A DNA stretch of 64,000 bases, taken from Albifimbria verrucaria (Eukaryota; Ascomycota; Sordariomycetes; Hypocreales; Stachybotryaceae). Shown here piece by piece: positions 10,687 to 22,020 of this stretch (within the stretch, counting starts at the first letter, position 1; each line of letters begins with the position of its first letter). The position numbers and the translations under genes are program-made. Location of the stretch: contig JAHREC010000019.1 in assembly GCA_020081605.1 (NCBI GenBank), positions 1,240,001-1,304,000 of the forward strand, written 5' to 3'. The notes beneath the pieces are model-generated. The model saw only the letters and a list, made by a program, of their open reading frames with translations, searched no databases and had not been told where the DNA came from.

Positions 10687-13600
10687 CATCCACTGGCCCA
10701 GCCGATGCGCCTCCAGCTCTTGGGGTTCTGCCACCCAACATTCAAGATGGTCCCTACGTTCTGCGATCCTTACTGGACAACGTCCCGCTCTCCGCCGATG
10801 ACTCGCACCAAGATGTAAAGATCAATTGCGTCGAGTACTTGGGTAAGTCGCCCTTTACGTACCTATCTTTGTTGCCCTCGATGCTAAACCCGCCTCTCGC
10901 CAGACCACAACCTATACGTCGGTACCTCGGCATCTGAACTCCTTCACTTCGTTGGTATCCCTCCCGACTCCGCCGACGGCACCGGCAACTTTGTGTATAT
11001 ACTCGCCTCAAGGCTCTCTCCCGCCTATGCTCAACCGGCCTCGTCGCGCCCCGGCGTTCAACAGATCCTCCTTCTCCCCGCGTTGGCAAGGCCTGCATCC
11101 TATGCAACTGGACAGTCACCTTCTACTCCCTCCCTGAGCTGAGCCCAGTCTTCGGCACCACCCAAGTCAAGAACTGCAGTTGGATCGGAGGCATCGACTT
11201 GAATGAACCGATAGAGGCTGATGACGGAAATGACAACAATGGCGTTACGATTATGCTATCGCTCAATCGGCGAATACAAGTTGTTCGAATTGGTAGCGAT
11301 GCTCGGGTCTACAAGGCATGCTCACTTTCGCTAAGCATGAGCAACAGTCACTAACCGAGTAATAGAAAATTGATTTTGCCGGGAGTACTTTGTCAGTGCG
11401 CCGCGACTCAATCGCTTGTGTGGCCGATTCCAAATCGTACGCGCTTGTGGATGTCGATCGCCAACTCAAGATTCCCCTCATGAACATATCCTCATTGGAT
11501 GAGTCTCCTTCGGATCAAATGGGCCATGCACAAAGCCTGAACACCGACACTGGAGGCGGCGTTCAGCGAAGCGCGTCTTCTGTCCAAAATCGACCTCTTG
11601 CTAATATTCAAAGTCACAATCGTAGTGCTAGTCTTGGTAGCTCCTTTATTGGTGGTATCCGCCGCCAGGAACCACGTAAAGCGGATGGAGATGAGCCGGT
11701 ATTTCAGGATGCATCAACCCCTCAGAATATGAGTCCACAACCTCAAGCCGATGCCATCGCCAGCCCTCCACCAGGCGACAAACCTTTGCCTGCCACTCCT
11801 CCGGCTACTGAGGGTCAGGCTCCTGAAGCAAAAAGCAAACCTGAAGTGGTAGCTTTGAAGCCGCACATTGCATCACCGTCGCCGGAAGAGTTCTTAGTTG
11901 TCACCGGTACAAGTCCCTCCGAGTCGGGTCTTGGTATCTTTGTCAATCTGGATGGAGATCCAACCCGTCCGCCGCTTCAGTTTGAGCAGTACCCTGTTGA
12001 AGTCGTTGTCGATGGATCCCTGCCGGACTTGGCGTCGTCACGATCTGGTTCGCAAGATGATGACGATGGATATGTACTCGCTTCACTAGCACTGCAATCC
12101 GAGGATGGTCTGCATCACGGCATCGAGGTTCAACGTTGGGGTGTTGGGGAGAAGCTAATCCTGAGAAGAGTTGGCTCCAAGCTCTTGAGCTTGGAGGTTC
12201 AGAGCAGTACGGCATTCGCTCTCTCATTGGTAGTGAAGAGACCCAGTTTGATGAAATCATCGAGAGGTTATGCCAGAGGAGATTTACGCCTTTCTCAAGC
12301 ACACCAGATGCCTCTAACGTATCCTTAAAGAGCACCGACTCGCGAACTGCTTCAACACTTGAGCGTCTCTCTAAAGAGAAGGAACTTTTTGAAAGAAACT
12401 ACGATTCTCAAGATGACGAATCAATCTCAGAGGGATGGGAAGCCACCCGGAATTCGGAAGAAGAAGAATTCGTTCGCCGCTTCGCTAAAGCCCAGTCCCG
12501 GATAGCTGTTTGGGCCAGCAATAAGATCTGGTGGGCCATCAAAAATCCTCTCCTCATTCAGCTCGATGCAAAACTTGAAGCAGCTTGCCCAGAAAAATAT
12601 ACAGAGGAAACAACCATTGACAGGCAGGCCATCCTTGATGTCTTGACCTCGATAAGGAACCGAGATGCAAAGACCGAACTAGAGTTTTTGACATTTGGTT
12701 ACCTAAGACAAAAGGCTGGCATTCTCCTTTTGACCAGCCTGCTACGGTCACCAGAAGACCACCAATTCTCCGATACTGAAATCGACGCGTTGGAAGAGGG
12801 CCTAGTCGGCAGTAAACTGGACCCTAGAGTAGTCCTCTCCCTTATACCTGGACTACGCAACGAGATCATTGAAGGTCGACGTGGTATCTGGATCTATGGA
12901 GGGGTTAAAAGGGCTGCAGATGCCTATCTTCGAAGTCACGAATTCGAAAACCAGAGGAACAATGCAATTGGAAGTCTCGAGCCGAGGGTGAAGCTGTTCC
13001 TGAGACGGTTTCTGACAGCATGGCGAAAGATGAAGGGATTTGGCAGTGTGCCCGACGAAAACGAGGTGTTCCGTACAGTCGACGCTGCCTTGCTTGTGAT
13101 TCTGCTTGAACTCGACCACCCAGTTCCTAGAGGACTAGGTAAAGGTGGCGCGGTCAGGTCGGAGCTGTACGACGTGGTGGACCGTGGCGTCGAGTGTTTC
13201 GAACGCGCCGTCGACCTGCTCGAGTCATATCATCGTCTTTTCGTCCTAAGTCGACTATACCAGAGCCGTAAGATGTCCGGTGATGTACTGGCAACCTGGG
13301 CGCGCATAATTGAAGGCGAGCGGGACGAGGGCCAGGAGTTCCGCGATGGCGAGCACCGAGTGCGGGAGTACCTTGCAAAGGTCAGCAGCCAAAGTCTCGT
13401 CCAAGAGTATGGCGTCTGGTTAGCCAAGCGGAATCCCAAGTTGGGTGTTCAGGTGTTTACCGAGGACAAGGGTAAGGCGCCAAAGTTCGAGCCGGCCCAC
13501 GCCGTGGAGATACTGAGAGAACATGCCCCCGACGCCGTCAAGTACTATCTGGAGCATCTCGTTTTCGACAAGGGTCACACCACCTATGTCAATGAGTTGA

Positions 13601-14350
13601 TAACGTACTATCTCGACATTGTGCTGGGGATCTTCAATCTTCAAAGGAGAGGGCCGACATTGTAATGGCCACATACCAGGCCTACAGCGCCCTGAGACCC
13701 CCAAGCCTACGTATAGCCACTTTCTTACAGATAATGCGCCCGCCAACGACGAGGTATGGCAGAGCCGGCTTCGTCTGCTGCAGCTACTTGGGGGTAGCAA
13801 CGACTACGATGTCGCTGCCATCCGGGACCGCATATCAAGTTTACCTGATGAGTTGTTGGTACCTGAGACAATCATCCTGGCGGGTCGCGAGCGCCACCAC
13901 GAGGAGGCACTTCGGCTGTTAGTACATCGGCTCGGCGACTATGACACAGCGGTGTCGTACTGCCTACGTGGCGGCAGCAGCATTTACACGCCACAGGGTG
14001 GCCGCCGCGAGAGTATCCCCGAGGTGGACCAGCAGCGACGCCTGTTCCACGTCATCCTGCGTGAGTTTCTGGCCATCGAGGATATCAGCGACCGCGTGGA
14101 GCAGACGGGCGCGCTGCTGGAGCGCTTCGGTGGCTGGTTCGAGATCGACGACGTCCTCGGGCTCATCCCAGACTCGTGGTCTGTTGACATTATCGCGGGG
14201 TTCCTTGTCGGGGCGCTGCGAAGGCTGGTCCGCGAGAAGCACCAGAGCATGGTCACACGGGCGCTGAGCGGGGCGGAGAACCTCAGAGTCAGCTACGATC
14301 TAGTCCTCAAGGTGGATGAGACGGGGCCGACTGTCGAGGCGCCAAATTAG
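10683..14350 (+). CDS. vps3: CORVET subunit Vps3 (TGFBRAP1-like), CNH and Vps39 domains
   Basis: Rab5-binding subunit of the CORVET endosomal tether, or its TGFBRAP1-type relative; about 1186 residues. The N-terminal part (ELLHFVGIPP, SWIGGIDLNEP, MLSLNRRIQVVRIG) fits a CNH/citron beta-propeller, interrupted by a low-complexity insert at about 280-430. The C-terminal half holds Vps39-type helical repeats; YGVWLAKRNPKLGVQVF and YVNELITYYLDIVL are closest to TGFBRAP1/Vps3, less to Vps39. Exons: 10683-10842, 10904-11315, 11366-14350. The second intron (50 nt) starts with GC instead of GT. Four frame changes, each a likely missing base in a C or G run, lie at about 11076-11079, 12146-12149, 13626-13629 and 13698-13702; exon sum 3557 plus 4 is divisible by 3. 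The first 600 bases of exon 3 are less conserved. Confidence 0.85.
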
Positions 14351-15464
14351 TCGCTGGGCGTGGGGAGCATAGCTGGGAGGCCCTTGTCTTTTGATATGGG
14401 ATGGCAAGATGGCGGTGTAGATGTCCAAACAACGAATCATGGAATCATGGAATCATAGAAAGATTTTTTTTTCACGAGAATGGAAGAAGAGTGTGTGTTT
14501 AGTGAGGAAAGTGAGGCTTCATTCTCAACCTCGCCTCCGTAGGAGTCATCGATAGATAATGGGGGCTGGTGAGCCTAGTGCCTCTCAGCTGGGTGCCACC
14601 TCATTTCATGCTCTCTCATAGCGTTGCGCCAACCACCTCTGAGCTGAACAGAGAACCAGCATTCAACCACGCTGTCCAGGCCTGGGGCCAAGACCTGAGT
14701 GCGGTCGTCGTTCCGCGATGTTCCCAAACAAGGAAATAAGGAAGCCCAAGAGGTACTCACAAATTGGGCCGGGACGGGTCGCTTCCGGTGTGGACCGCGC
14801 CGCCACGGCCGGTAGTGGCCGCCCCCGTCCCACGGTCTACTCAGCTCACGGACAGAGACAAGCAGCAGAAGAGCCATGGAGCCAACCAGAGCAGCTACAG
14901 CTCGTCCGTGTGTGGTACAACAACCAAGCTTTCTTTTGCGCACCAGAGCGCGGTGTAAGCTGTTGGTAGGATAAGGCACAAAAGTGGCCGCAAGCCTAGC
15001 AGACGCCACGGCCGAGTCGCACGGCCCACCAGCTGAACGAAGGGCCCAGTAGGCGAGCAGGAAAAGCAGGGCAGCGGGCGAGAGAGCGTGAGCTTGGCAG
15101 TTGGAAATGAGGGTTTCGGCGGTTTTTCTAATCATTACGGGCTAGTCATTGTCTTGTGCCGTTTCGAATCAGAAACGATGACGATGGTGGTTGGCGGTGC
15201 GTGCTTGGATCAGCAGGAGCTGAAAAAGAAAGAGACAATAGATCGAGATAATAAAAAGGGGACGCTTGAAAATGGGTATATATATAAGGGAGAGCCCGAG
15301 GCGGTCGTGACGCAAGAGATTGGCGATATCTACAGGAGTTTTCGTGGTGCCCAGTAATGATGATTCAGTCTCCCGCCCCCTGGAGAGGAATTGGATACAT
15401 GAAGTAGAACGATAAGAAGGGGAAGCAACACACTTCCGGTTCTTTTCTTCTTTTCTTTCTGTTC
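14351..15464. other. Intergenic region between two convergent genes
   Basis: About 1.1 kb between the Vps3 stop and the methyltransferase stop, so it should mainly hold two 3' untranslated regions and terminators. A T-rich tract occurs at 14464-14472. A perfect TATATATATA at about 15277-15286 is striking but no gene follows it on the plus strand. The overlapping open frames at 14575-15135 show no known content. Confidence 0.5.
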
Positions 15465-16369
15465 TCAGCATGCCTCGAGGAACTTAGCCGTCCTCTTCAG
15501 CGAGGCGACGACGAGCCACCTCTTGCGAACCGTGACGTCCTCCTCCCTGTCCCAGGACCAGGGCCTCTCCTTGCCGTCGCACTCGCGCTCCCAGATGTGC
15601 TCGACCTCGAGCCCGGCGGCGGCGAGGGCGTCGGCCTCGAAGAATCCGCGCATCTTCTCACGACCGGTGTGGAAGCCGGCAACGACCCAGGCGCGGGCGT
15701 CGGCGGAGGCGCGGAGGAAATGCGATATCGACAGGTGTAGGTTCGCGTGCTGCCAGGGCATCCAGAGGCAGTCGGCAACGAAGAGACGGTCCGCGGCATG
15801 GCGCTCAGCGGCGCAGAGGGTGTCGTCTTCGGGAACTCGCCCCAGGCGTGGCCGGAGACGAGGACATCCTTTGTGGTCTCGCCCGAGGGGACAGTTCCAG
15901 GCGGATGTTGCGCTCGACGTTGGCGCGGAGCGTCTTCATGACGGCCGGAGCCGGATAATCGGTTACGACAACACGACGAGCACCCAGCAAGCCGGCCATC
16001 ATACTCGGCAGCGCGGTTCCGGCACCCAACTCCATGGTACCCAGCCCCTTGACATCGAAACTCACGCCCTCGCCTAGCCCCTTATCCTCGTCGATGTGCA
16101 ACGTATCCCGCTCCACCAGTTCCGCCAGCAACAAGCTCGCATTCCACAGATAATGCGAGAACAACCGCCGGTCCGTCTCGCCCAACGGGTCAGCAAGATC
16201 GATCTGCAGCGGCCGCGGCAGGCGCGGCGATGTGTAGACGAGGAGTGCTCCGCGTCGCCGTGCTGGTTGGTGACGTCGTCCGGGAAGATGACGCCGAGCG
16301 ACGACGATAGGAAGTCCTCGGGCTCGGAGAGTTCGGCGCCGGCCAGGAAATGCGAGATGTAAGCGCCAT
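15465..16369 (-). CDS. Methyltransf_16 family SAM-dependent methyltransferase
   Basis: Seven-beta-strand methyltransferase of the PF10294 group, which in eukaryotes mainly methylates lysines or N-termini of proteins; fungal members are often labelled nicotinamide N-methyltransferase, probably by loose transfer. About 302 residues. In order: LSEPEDFL and GVIFPDDVTNQHG, RRLFSHYLWNASLLLAELVE, SAM-binding motif I (MELGAGTALPS), VVVTDYPAPAVMKTLRANVE, SGHAWGEF, a LWMPWQHANLHLSISHFL segment and a basic C-terminus (KRTAKFLEAC). Four frame changes, each a likely missing base, lie at about 16343-16347, 16243-16248, 15887-15890 and 15831-15833. The start at 16369 was chosen because it is the nearest ATG before the conserved part and makes 905 plus 4 divisible by 3. 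No intron seen. Substrate unknown. Confidence 0.78.
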
Positions 16370-16451
16370 TGCAGCTGCGGACGGTCTTGGCCTTTTCGTC
16401 TGGTGGTAACCTGGCTGTAGCGCAACGGCTTCAGGGGTTACGGGTGATGTG

Positions 16452-16460
16452 TATATATAT
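16452..16460 (-). promoter_or_regulatory. Possible TATA box of the methyltransferase gene
   Basis: An alternating TATATATAT run about 85 bases upstream of the proposed start codon at 16369. Position and sequence fit a TATA element; no other support. Confidence 0.35.
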
Positions 16461-16557
16461 GGACAAGAGGACCGCACACCCGCTCACTTAGATGCTTTCC
16501 TCCTAGCGCAACAAACACAGGTCCAGCTCTTGACAGAACCACTCAACCTGAATCCTT

Positions 16558-16598
16558 GACTGGTACTGGTACTGGTACTGATACTGGTACTGGTCCTA
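16558..16598. repeat. (GGTACT)n microsatellite
   Basis: About six copies of GGTACT with one variant (GATACT), seen directly, in the upstream region of the methyltransferase gene. Confidence 0.8.
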
Positions 16599-17587
16599 GT
16601 CCTTGGAGATGCCCAACTGAAGACGGCCTCACACTTCTTTTTACCCTCTCCCGTTTGATATCTGGGTTGTTTTCTCTTTCGTCTGAAGCAGAAGCGGTAC
16701 TCGAACGAAACGGTTCACACGACAAAAAGATGCCTATCCGATGAGATGAGAGATTTAGACAACTTTCAACATGAATCTTTTTTTTTCTCGCTAGTCGTCG
16801 CGATGATTCGCCCAGACTTGCTGGTGTGGTATGGTGGCTCCGCCTGGGCCTTGGTGGGGAGGGCAATGATGGCGGGCTCACTTAGACGGGGAAAAACTGC
16901 CAGGCCCGACCGCCTTTCGTCTCCTCTCACCCAAGTCACAGCAACTACAGCATATCCATCATTCATACAAGCAAGCAGTAATCATCACGGCAAAGGCACA
17001 AGTATCATGTTTGAAGAGAGGTAGGTTTCCAATTCATGCAATGCATAGTAAGTAATCCTTGATTCCCAGAAAACGCCTCCTCCAGTACCAACCCTTCCCA
17101 ATTCATCTTCTCAGCCATCAAGGCATGTACATGAATTACCCAATAAACCCTCCCCTGCCCAGCCTCCTTTGGATACAAGGTTGATTAAGCACTAAGTTGA
17201 CAGGCGAATTTTTTTCTTTCAAGTGTGAGCGTTGTGAACCCCAGTAAGCGTCGTTGCGATGCAGAAAAAGAATAAACAGCCAAGATAAATATTTGAAAAC
17301 ATCAAAGGGTATCAAAGTTCGTTTCGACTCCTCAGAGTCCGAATCGCACAGGTCGTAGTAAGAGTGTCCCCATCCCAGGTCGTCATAAACAATTCCAAAA
17401 ACTTCTTTGCCCAGGCAAAATACGAAAAGGCCCTTTTGTGTAGAGCCACCATTTAGTTCCAGTACAAGTTTCGCGTACGCCATCCGCCATGCTTCTAATG
17501 CCGTCTTTGTGAGAGTGGAGGCCCAGACCAATTCATGGTGTGGGTGCATCCTATCGTGTACGGGATGAATGTAGTGATGAGAAAGGC

Positions 17588-19855
17588 TTAAGCGGCAGTG
17601 TTGGTCTCCAGCATCTGCTGCATCTCCTTGAGCTGCTCCTCAGTGGGGTCGTCAGAGATCCATGGGCCCTTCTCCTCCTCGGTGGCGTTGTGGAAAGCCT
17701 CGGCACGCTTCAGCGTCTGGACGTCGAGGTCCGTGACATACGACTTGCCATCGGACAGCTTGATGCGCACCTCGTGGTCGGTCGACAGCATCATATCGTC
17801 CTTGGCCAGTCGGCGGGGTCCGTCAAAGACGGCCATGACACGCTTCTTCATGGTCATCTGGCCCTTGTCAAAGCCCCACGAGGAAGGGTAGTCGCGACGG
17901 TTCTTGCGACCCTTGGTCTTGGTAGCCAGGGCCACACCGCCGCGCGAGTGTGTCATGCCGCGCGACTTCTGCACGCCGTTGGGGGTTGGTCTTCTTCTTG
18001 GAGATGGGAGACACGCTGGGCTTGGACATGGAGTCCGAGTCATCATCGTCCACCATGTCGAAGTCCTCATCGTCCTCCTCAGTGGAGGCAGTCTGAGTGG
18101 TGGTGGGCAGGTTGTTCTTCTCCAGAGTCTGGTGCACCAGCTTGTCGTTCTCAACCTCAGCCAGGCGCTGAGCATTGATGGCCTCGGCGGGGTCCTCCTG
18201 CTGAACAATGCGCAGAACACAGTCGTCCAAGTGCTCATAGAAGTCTTGAGCATTGGAGAAGGTCTGCGAGCAGGTGGAACACTTGCCAGTGGCATCCGGA
18301 GCGTAGCCGGTGAGCTTCTTGCTGCCGCTGATGCCGGCGGAGGTCTTCTTGCGGCTGTTGGGAGGAGTCTGCTCGACACCGTGGACGGCTGTCAAGTGTC
18401 TCTTGAAAACGTCGGCACGGTTAAACGACTTCTCGGCGGCAGAGCCGGAGCCAGGGCAGAAGCCGCACACCATGGTGCCCTTGTAGTGGGTCAGGGTGTG
18501 GCGGTTCTTGTCGTACTTCCTGGCGAAGCCCTTGACGTGGTACTCGCACGTCTGGATGGGGCACTTCTCCGGACGCTCGTTCTGGTGAGTGAGCATGTGC
18601 GCCTTGAGGTCCTTAAAGGTCTTGCCGCAATCGGGTAGGTGCAGCGCTGCTTCTCCTTGGACTCATCGCCGCTATGGTACTCGCCCGAGGTAGGGGAGAT
18701 GAAGGCGCCGGCGTTGTGGTTCATTGGCGCGGCATACGGGCTGGCGGAAAAGGCAGGCTGAAAGGGACCGTTGTGGAGGAAGGGCGAAGAGCTGTTGGTC
18801 CGCAGCATGTTGGGGTGGGGGAAGATGTGACGGAAGGCGAAGTCGGGTAGGGTGCTGGAAGTGCGCGTCGTAGCCGGGCATGGGCATTGGCCGGCTGATT
18901 TCTGGGTGAATCATGGAGGGGTCTGTGAGAGTCGAGACATGGTCAGCCAAACGGTTCTGCGACACGGTGCTTGGTAATGCGCGAGGAAGCGACCAACAGG
19001 AAGAGTCAAGAGAAAGATCGGAGGCGCCGCCATGAAAAGAAGAAAAGGTATTTGGCGTCTGCGGCGAGGATAGCCCGGCTTGCGGTGCAGGCCAGCCCGG
19101 GTATGAGCATGTCTCAGATGGCGCAGCGGCCGATTGGCCCGGCCTCCGCGAGGAGACTGGCGAGGAAGAAGAGGGTGAAGAAGAACAGGGAAAAGACATG
19201 ACTTGGCCGCCACTGACATGTCGCCGCGGGCGCTCATCGTGGGGTGAGAAGAAAGAGTGGGAGTGGTTGAAGCAGAAGAAGCACAAGAAAAGATTGAGGA
19301 TGCGGCTCCGAAGAAGACACTGAGGAAGCATTGTGCGACTCACCAACGAAGCCCTTGTTGTGCGTAAAGTCGAAGGCAAGCTCCTCCATGCCAGAGGTAG
19401 CGAAGCCGTGGTAATCGGGGCCAGCAATGTAGTCATTGCCGACGATGGTAGGCTGAACACCCCAATCGGAGACGGCGCCCATGTGGCCCGGATTCGATTG
19501 AGGCGAGCCGATAGCAGAAGAGGCAGCAGAGGGACAGAAGCAGTGGAGAGGCCGGCCGAGGGCAGGCGCAGATCGCTATCGTCGGTGTAGAGGCCTGGTG
19601 AGCTCTGGCCGTTGTTGCTGCTGCCACTAAGGTAGTAGTTGGGGCCTCGGCGAAGAGGGAAGGCTCGAAGGCCATGGTTGTAGGGAAGACGTCGTTGGTG
19701 GAGCGAGGGAAGCCGCCAAAGGCGTCGGCGGGGATGGAGAGATCCAGAGGACCCGAGGTGTAGACGGTCTGAGGAGGGTCGGGATATCGGGCGTACTCGT
19801 CGCCCTCATGTTGTTGTTGGAACATGTTGAAGGGTTGCTCTGCAAGAGATGCCAT
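17588..19855 (-). CDS. C2H2 zinc-finger transcription factor
   Basis: Probable DNA-binding regulator of about 616 residues, nuclear. After a low-complexity N-terminal part (MASLAEQPFNMF, PLDLSIPADAFGGF) come fingers at about 266-400: CTYPDCGKTFKDLKAHMLTH, then KCPIQTCEYHV..NRHTLTH, then VCGFCPG..ADVFKRHLTAVH, and a last C2HC-like unit CSTCSQTF..FYEHLDDC. An acidic stretch (EEDDEDFDMVDDDDSD) follows, then a conserved fungal tail with YPSSWGFDKGQMTMKKRVM and VTDLDVQTLKRAE. Exons 19855-19344 and 18922-17588 are joined by a 421-nt intron, long for this genome. Frame changes: about 19641-19644, 19531-19533, 18845-18852 (two missing bases or one extra), 18633-18635, and 17981-17985, where one extra C fits best. 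Lengths then sum to a multiple of three. I recognise the family from filamentous fungi but not a named member. Confidence 0.85.
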
Positions 19856-19953
19856 TGCGCGGATGTGAAGGGTGGCTGTGTGCGGTGACGGCGATGTGTG
19901 TAAGAGAGAGAGAAGCTTAGATGAAGGTCGCGGACAGCAAAGTCGCACTTGGG

Positions 19954-20037
19954 CTGTCACGTTGCTTCACCAAACACCAGAAGTCAGGATCCCGTTGGGT
20001 AAGAGAAGAGGCTGTGCGGCCCAGGCTGGCAGCTTAC
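19954..20037 (-). other. Possible 5' UTR intron of the zinc-finger gene
   Basis: On the minus strand a GCAG/GTAAGC donor at 20037 and a GTGACAG acceptor ending at 19954, with CTGAC upstream of the acceptor, frame an 84-nt candidate intron about 100 bases before the start codon. Pattern only; RNA reads are needed to confirm. Confidence 0.35.
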
Positions 20038-21954
20038 CTGCAACGCTACTTTCGCATTCCCTGGTGTGTGCTGATTATGTATTTTCCTGTCGAATCTTGA
20101 CCACGCGCTGTGTCCTGGCGTGGTGGTTGAGTCTTGCGAGGAAATAATTGCTTGTAAGTGGAACGATGGATGGGCCACTTTAGCAGGAAGAGTGAGGAAA
20201 AGAGAGGACGAGGACGAAGGTGGTGATGGTGGACTTCGTCAAGAATGGGCAATGTGAAGAAGATGCCCGTAAGTCCAAGACAGGAAGATGAGTCCTGTTT
20301 AATAAACAACAAAAAGGTTGTGATGTGTTGTTGAGCTGTCGTGATGAGGCATGAGATCGGATGGCCGGTTGGGGGCTCGAATGTAATTATACTCGCGTAG
20401 CCAACAGCAGAAATGCTCCATCTCGAGTGAGTCGATCCGCTTCGGGACCCCCAACTCGATGCTAGGGCAGAGGCAGGCCAGAGAGGAGGGAGGGAGGGAG
20501 GGAGTGGCCAGCCTCAACTGGTTCGACGAACAGGGGAGAATGGGACTTGGGGAGGGGCGTGCAGTCTTTCGACGACGACTGACAGAGGATGGATGGTGGT
20601 GTGTCTTGTGTCTCTAGAAGGGTAGAGCAAAGAAAGAACGCCCCGGGGAGCGAGTATGCCGCGTCCACGAGATTGAGCCCAGGCCAAACCCACCAGGACA
20701 GGCATGCGACTGTCAGTGAGGTTGTCCAAGGGAAGGGAAGGGAGGGTGTAGGAGGAGAAACAGAGAGGGTGGAGCCGGGAGGGGTTCACCTCTAAATTGA
20801 GCTCGACGACACGGGGCGTGCCGCCAGCAGGCGATCACCTCTCCTCTCCTCCTGTGCTTCGTCCCTACTAAGGCAGGGTACTTGGCCATGCAGGGAGGTA
20901 CCTGCTCGACGTGGTCACGGTACCTTGGGCTCAGGGACCAGTCCACCCACCGCCCGCCCTCGTGTGAGTCGACTTTGGCGGTCAGTTGCGTGCAGTCATG
21001 GGTCCTGTCAGACTCGGACAAGACGTGGCCTTCCAAGTACCCGATACCAGCCTCTTCGTACCAGCGGCCGCCCTCTTTCTCCTCGACGCCTGTCTGTTTG
21101 TCTCTCTCCCTCGAGTTTCTGCCTCTGGCCTGGCCTGTCTGTTGCTGCTGCTACTGGCTCTGGCTCTGCCACCACAACCACCACCACCACTACCGCTACT
21201 GCTGGCAGATGTGCAACGCCTCGTCAGGGGCCCTGCCCCTTCTGCAGTCTGCAGCTCTGCCCACCCCGGAATGGCCCAGGGCACACAGGCTGTGTACAGA
21301 CATACTTAGTTACCTACAGCAGCGAAGCAATTCCGTTGCCTCGCCTTACCTGGCTATGCCATGCCTTGCCCTACTGCAGAGGTCCAGCCTAAGCCACCGA
21401 CTGCCTGCTGGTGCTCTGCTTTTCACGGCGGGTACCTGAGGTCATGTATCCATCTCGACATTGCTCTGCGTGCCCCCCTTCCCTGTCCCCTCTCACCACA
21501 CACTCTGCCTCCCTTTCTGACGACCTTCACACCCTCCCTCAGGGCTTCTTGCTTCTGTAGTGTCTCGCTTTTTTTCTTCTTCCTCCCTCCCTCGCATCGT
21601 GGAGCCCCAATCTGACCAAGAACTCAGTTTTCGGGGCAGCCCAGGGCCAAGACACAGATTCATCTGAACATGTTTCGTTGTTGCCGGGAACCGTCTCAGG
21701 CGCATTTTCACTAACCCATGCCGTTTGCTGCTGCTGCCTTTTCGCTATTATGCGCCCCGTGCAACAACAGACGGGCTGTCGGCGGAGCAGGGCGTCGAGC
21801 ATGGACTGACGATAACGACGACGACAAGCTTCGTCTCCCACGACGATGAGATCGCCGTCAGCCATGCGTTGGCTTGTGTTGAAAAGATGCGGTATTCGGA
21901 GCGGCCGCCCCACGTCGAGGCAGGACAATTCTGCACATGCACAATGGGATAATA

Positions 21955-22020
21955 ATACATACACATACACATACACATACGAAGTCCACATACGGAGTCT
22001 ACATACGGAGTACACATACC
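21955..22020. repeat. (ACACAT)n and CATACGGAGT repeats
   Basis: ATACAC hexamers at about 21957-21981, followed directly by repeats of (C)ATACGGAGT spaced by a few bases up to about 22013. Seen directly. Confidence 0.75.

Larger units (their letters stand above)
16370..17587. other. Intergenic region, no gene recognised
   Basis: About 1.2 kb between the methyltransferase start and the zinc-finger gene stop. It should hold the methyltransferase promoter and the 3' untranslated region of the zinc-finger gene. The 137-codon minus-strand frame at 17136-17549 lies directly behind the zinc-finger stop and has no recognisable domain; I treat it as part of the 3' region. Confidence 0.5.

Noticed and set aside
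14575..15135. A 186-codon minus-strand frame between Vps3 and the methyltransferase
   Set aside because: No recognisable content and situated between two convergent genes.
15277..15286. Perfect TATATATATA followed by AAGG
   Set aside because: Looks like a TATA box for the plus strand, but no gene follows before the convergent methyltransferase.
17136..17549. A 137-codon minus-strand frame behind the zinc-finger gene
   Set aside because: No domain or family resemblance; lies where the 3' untranslated region should be.
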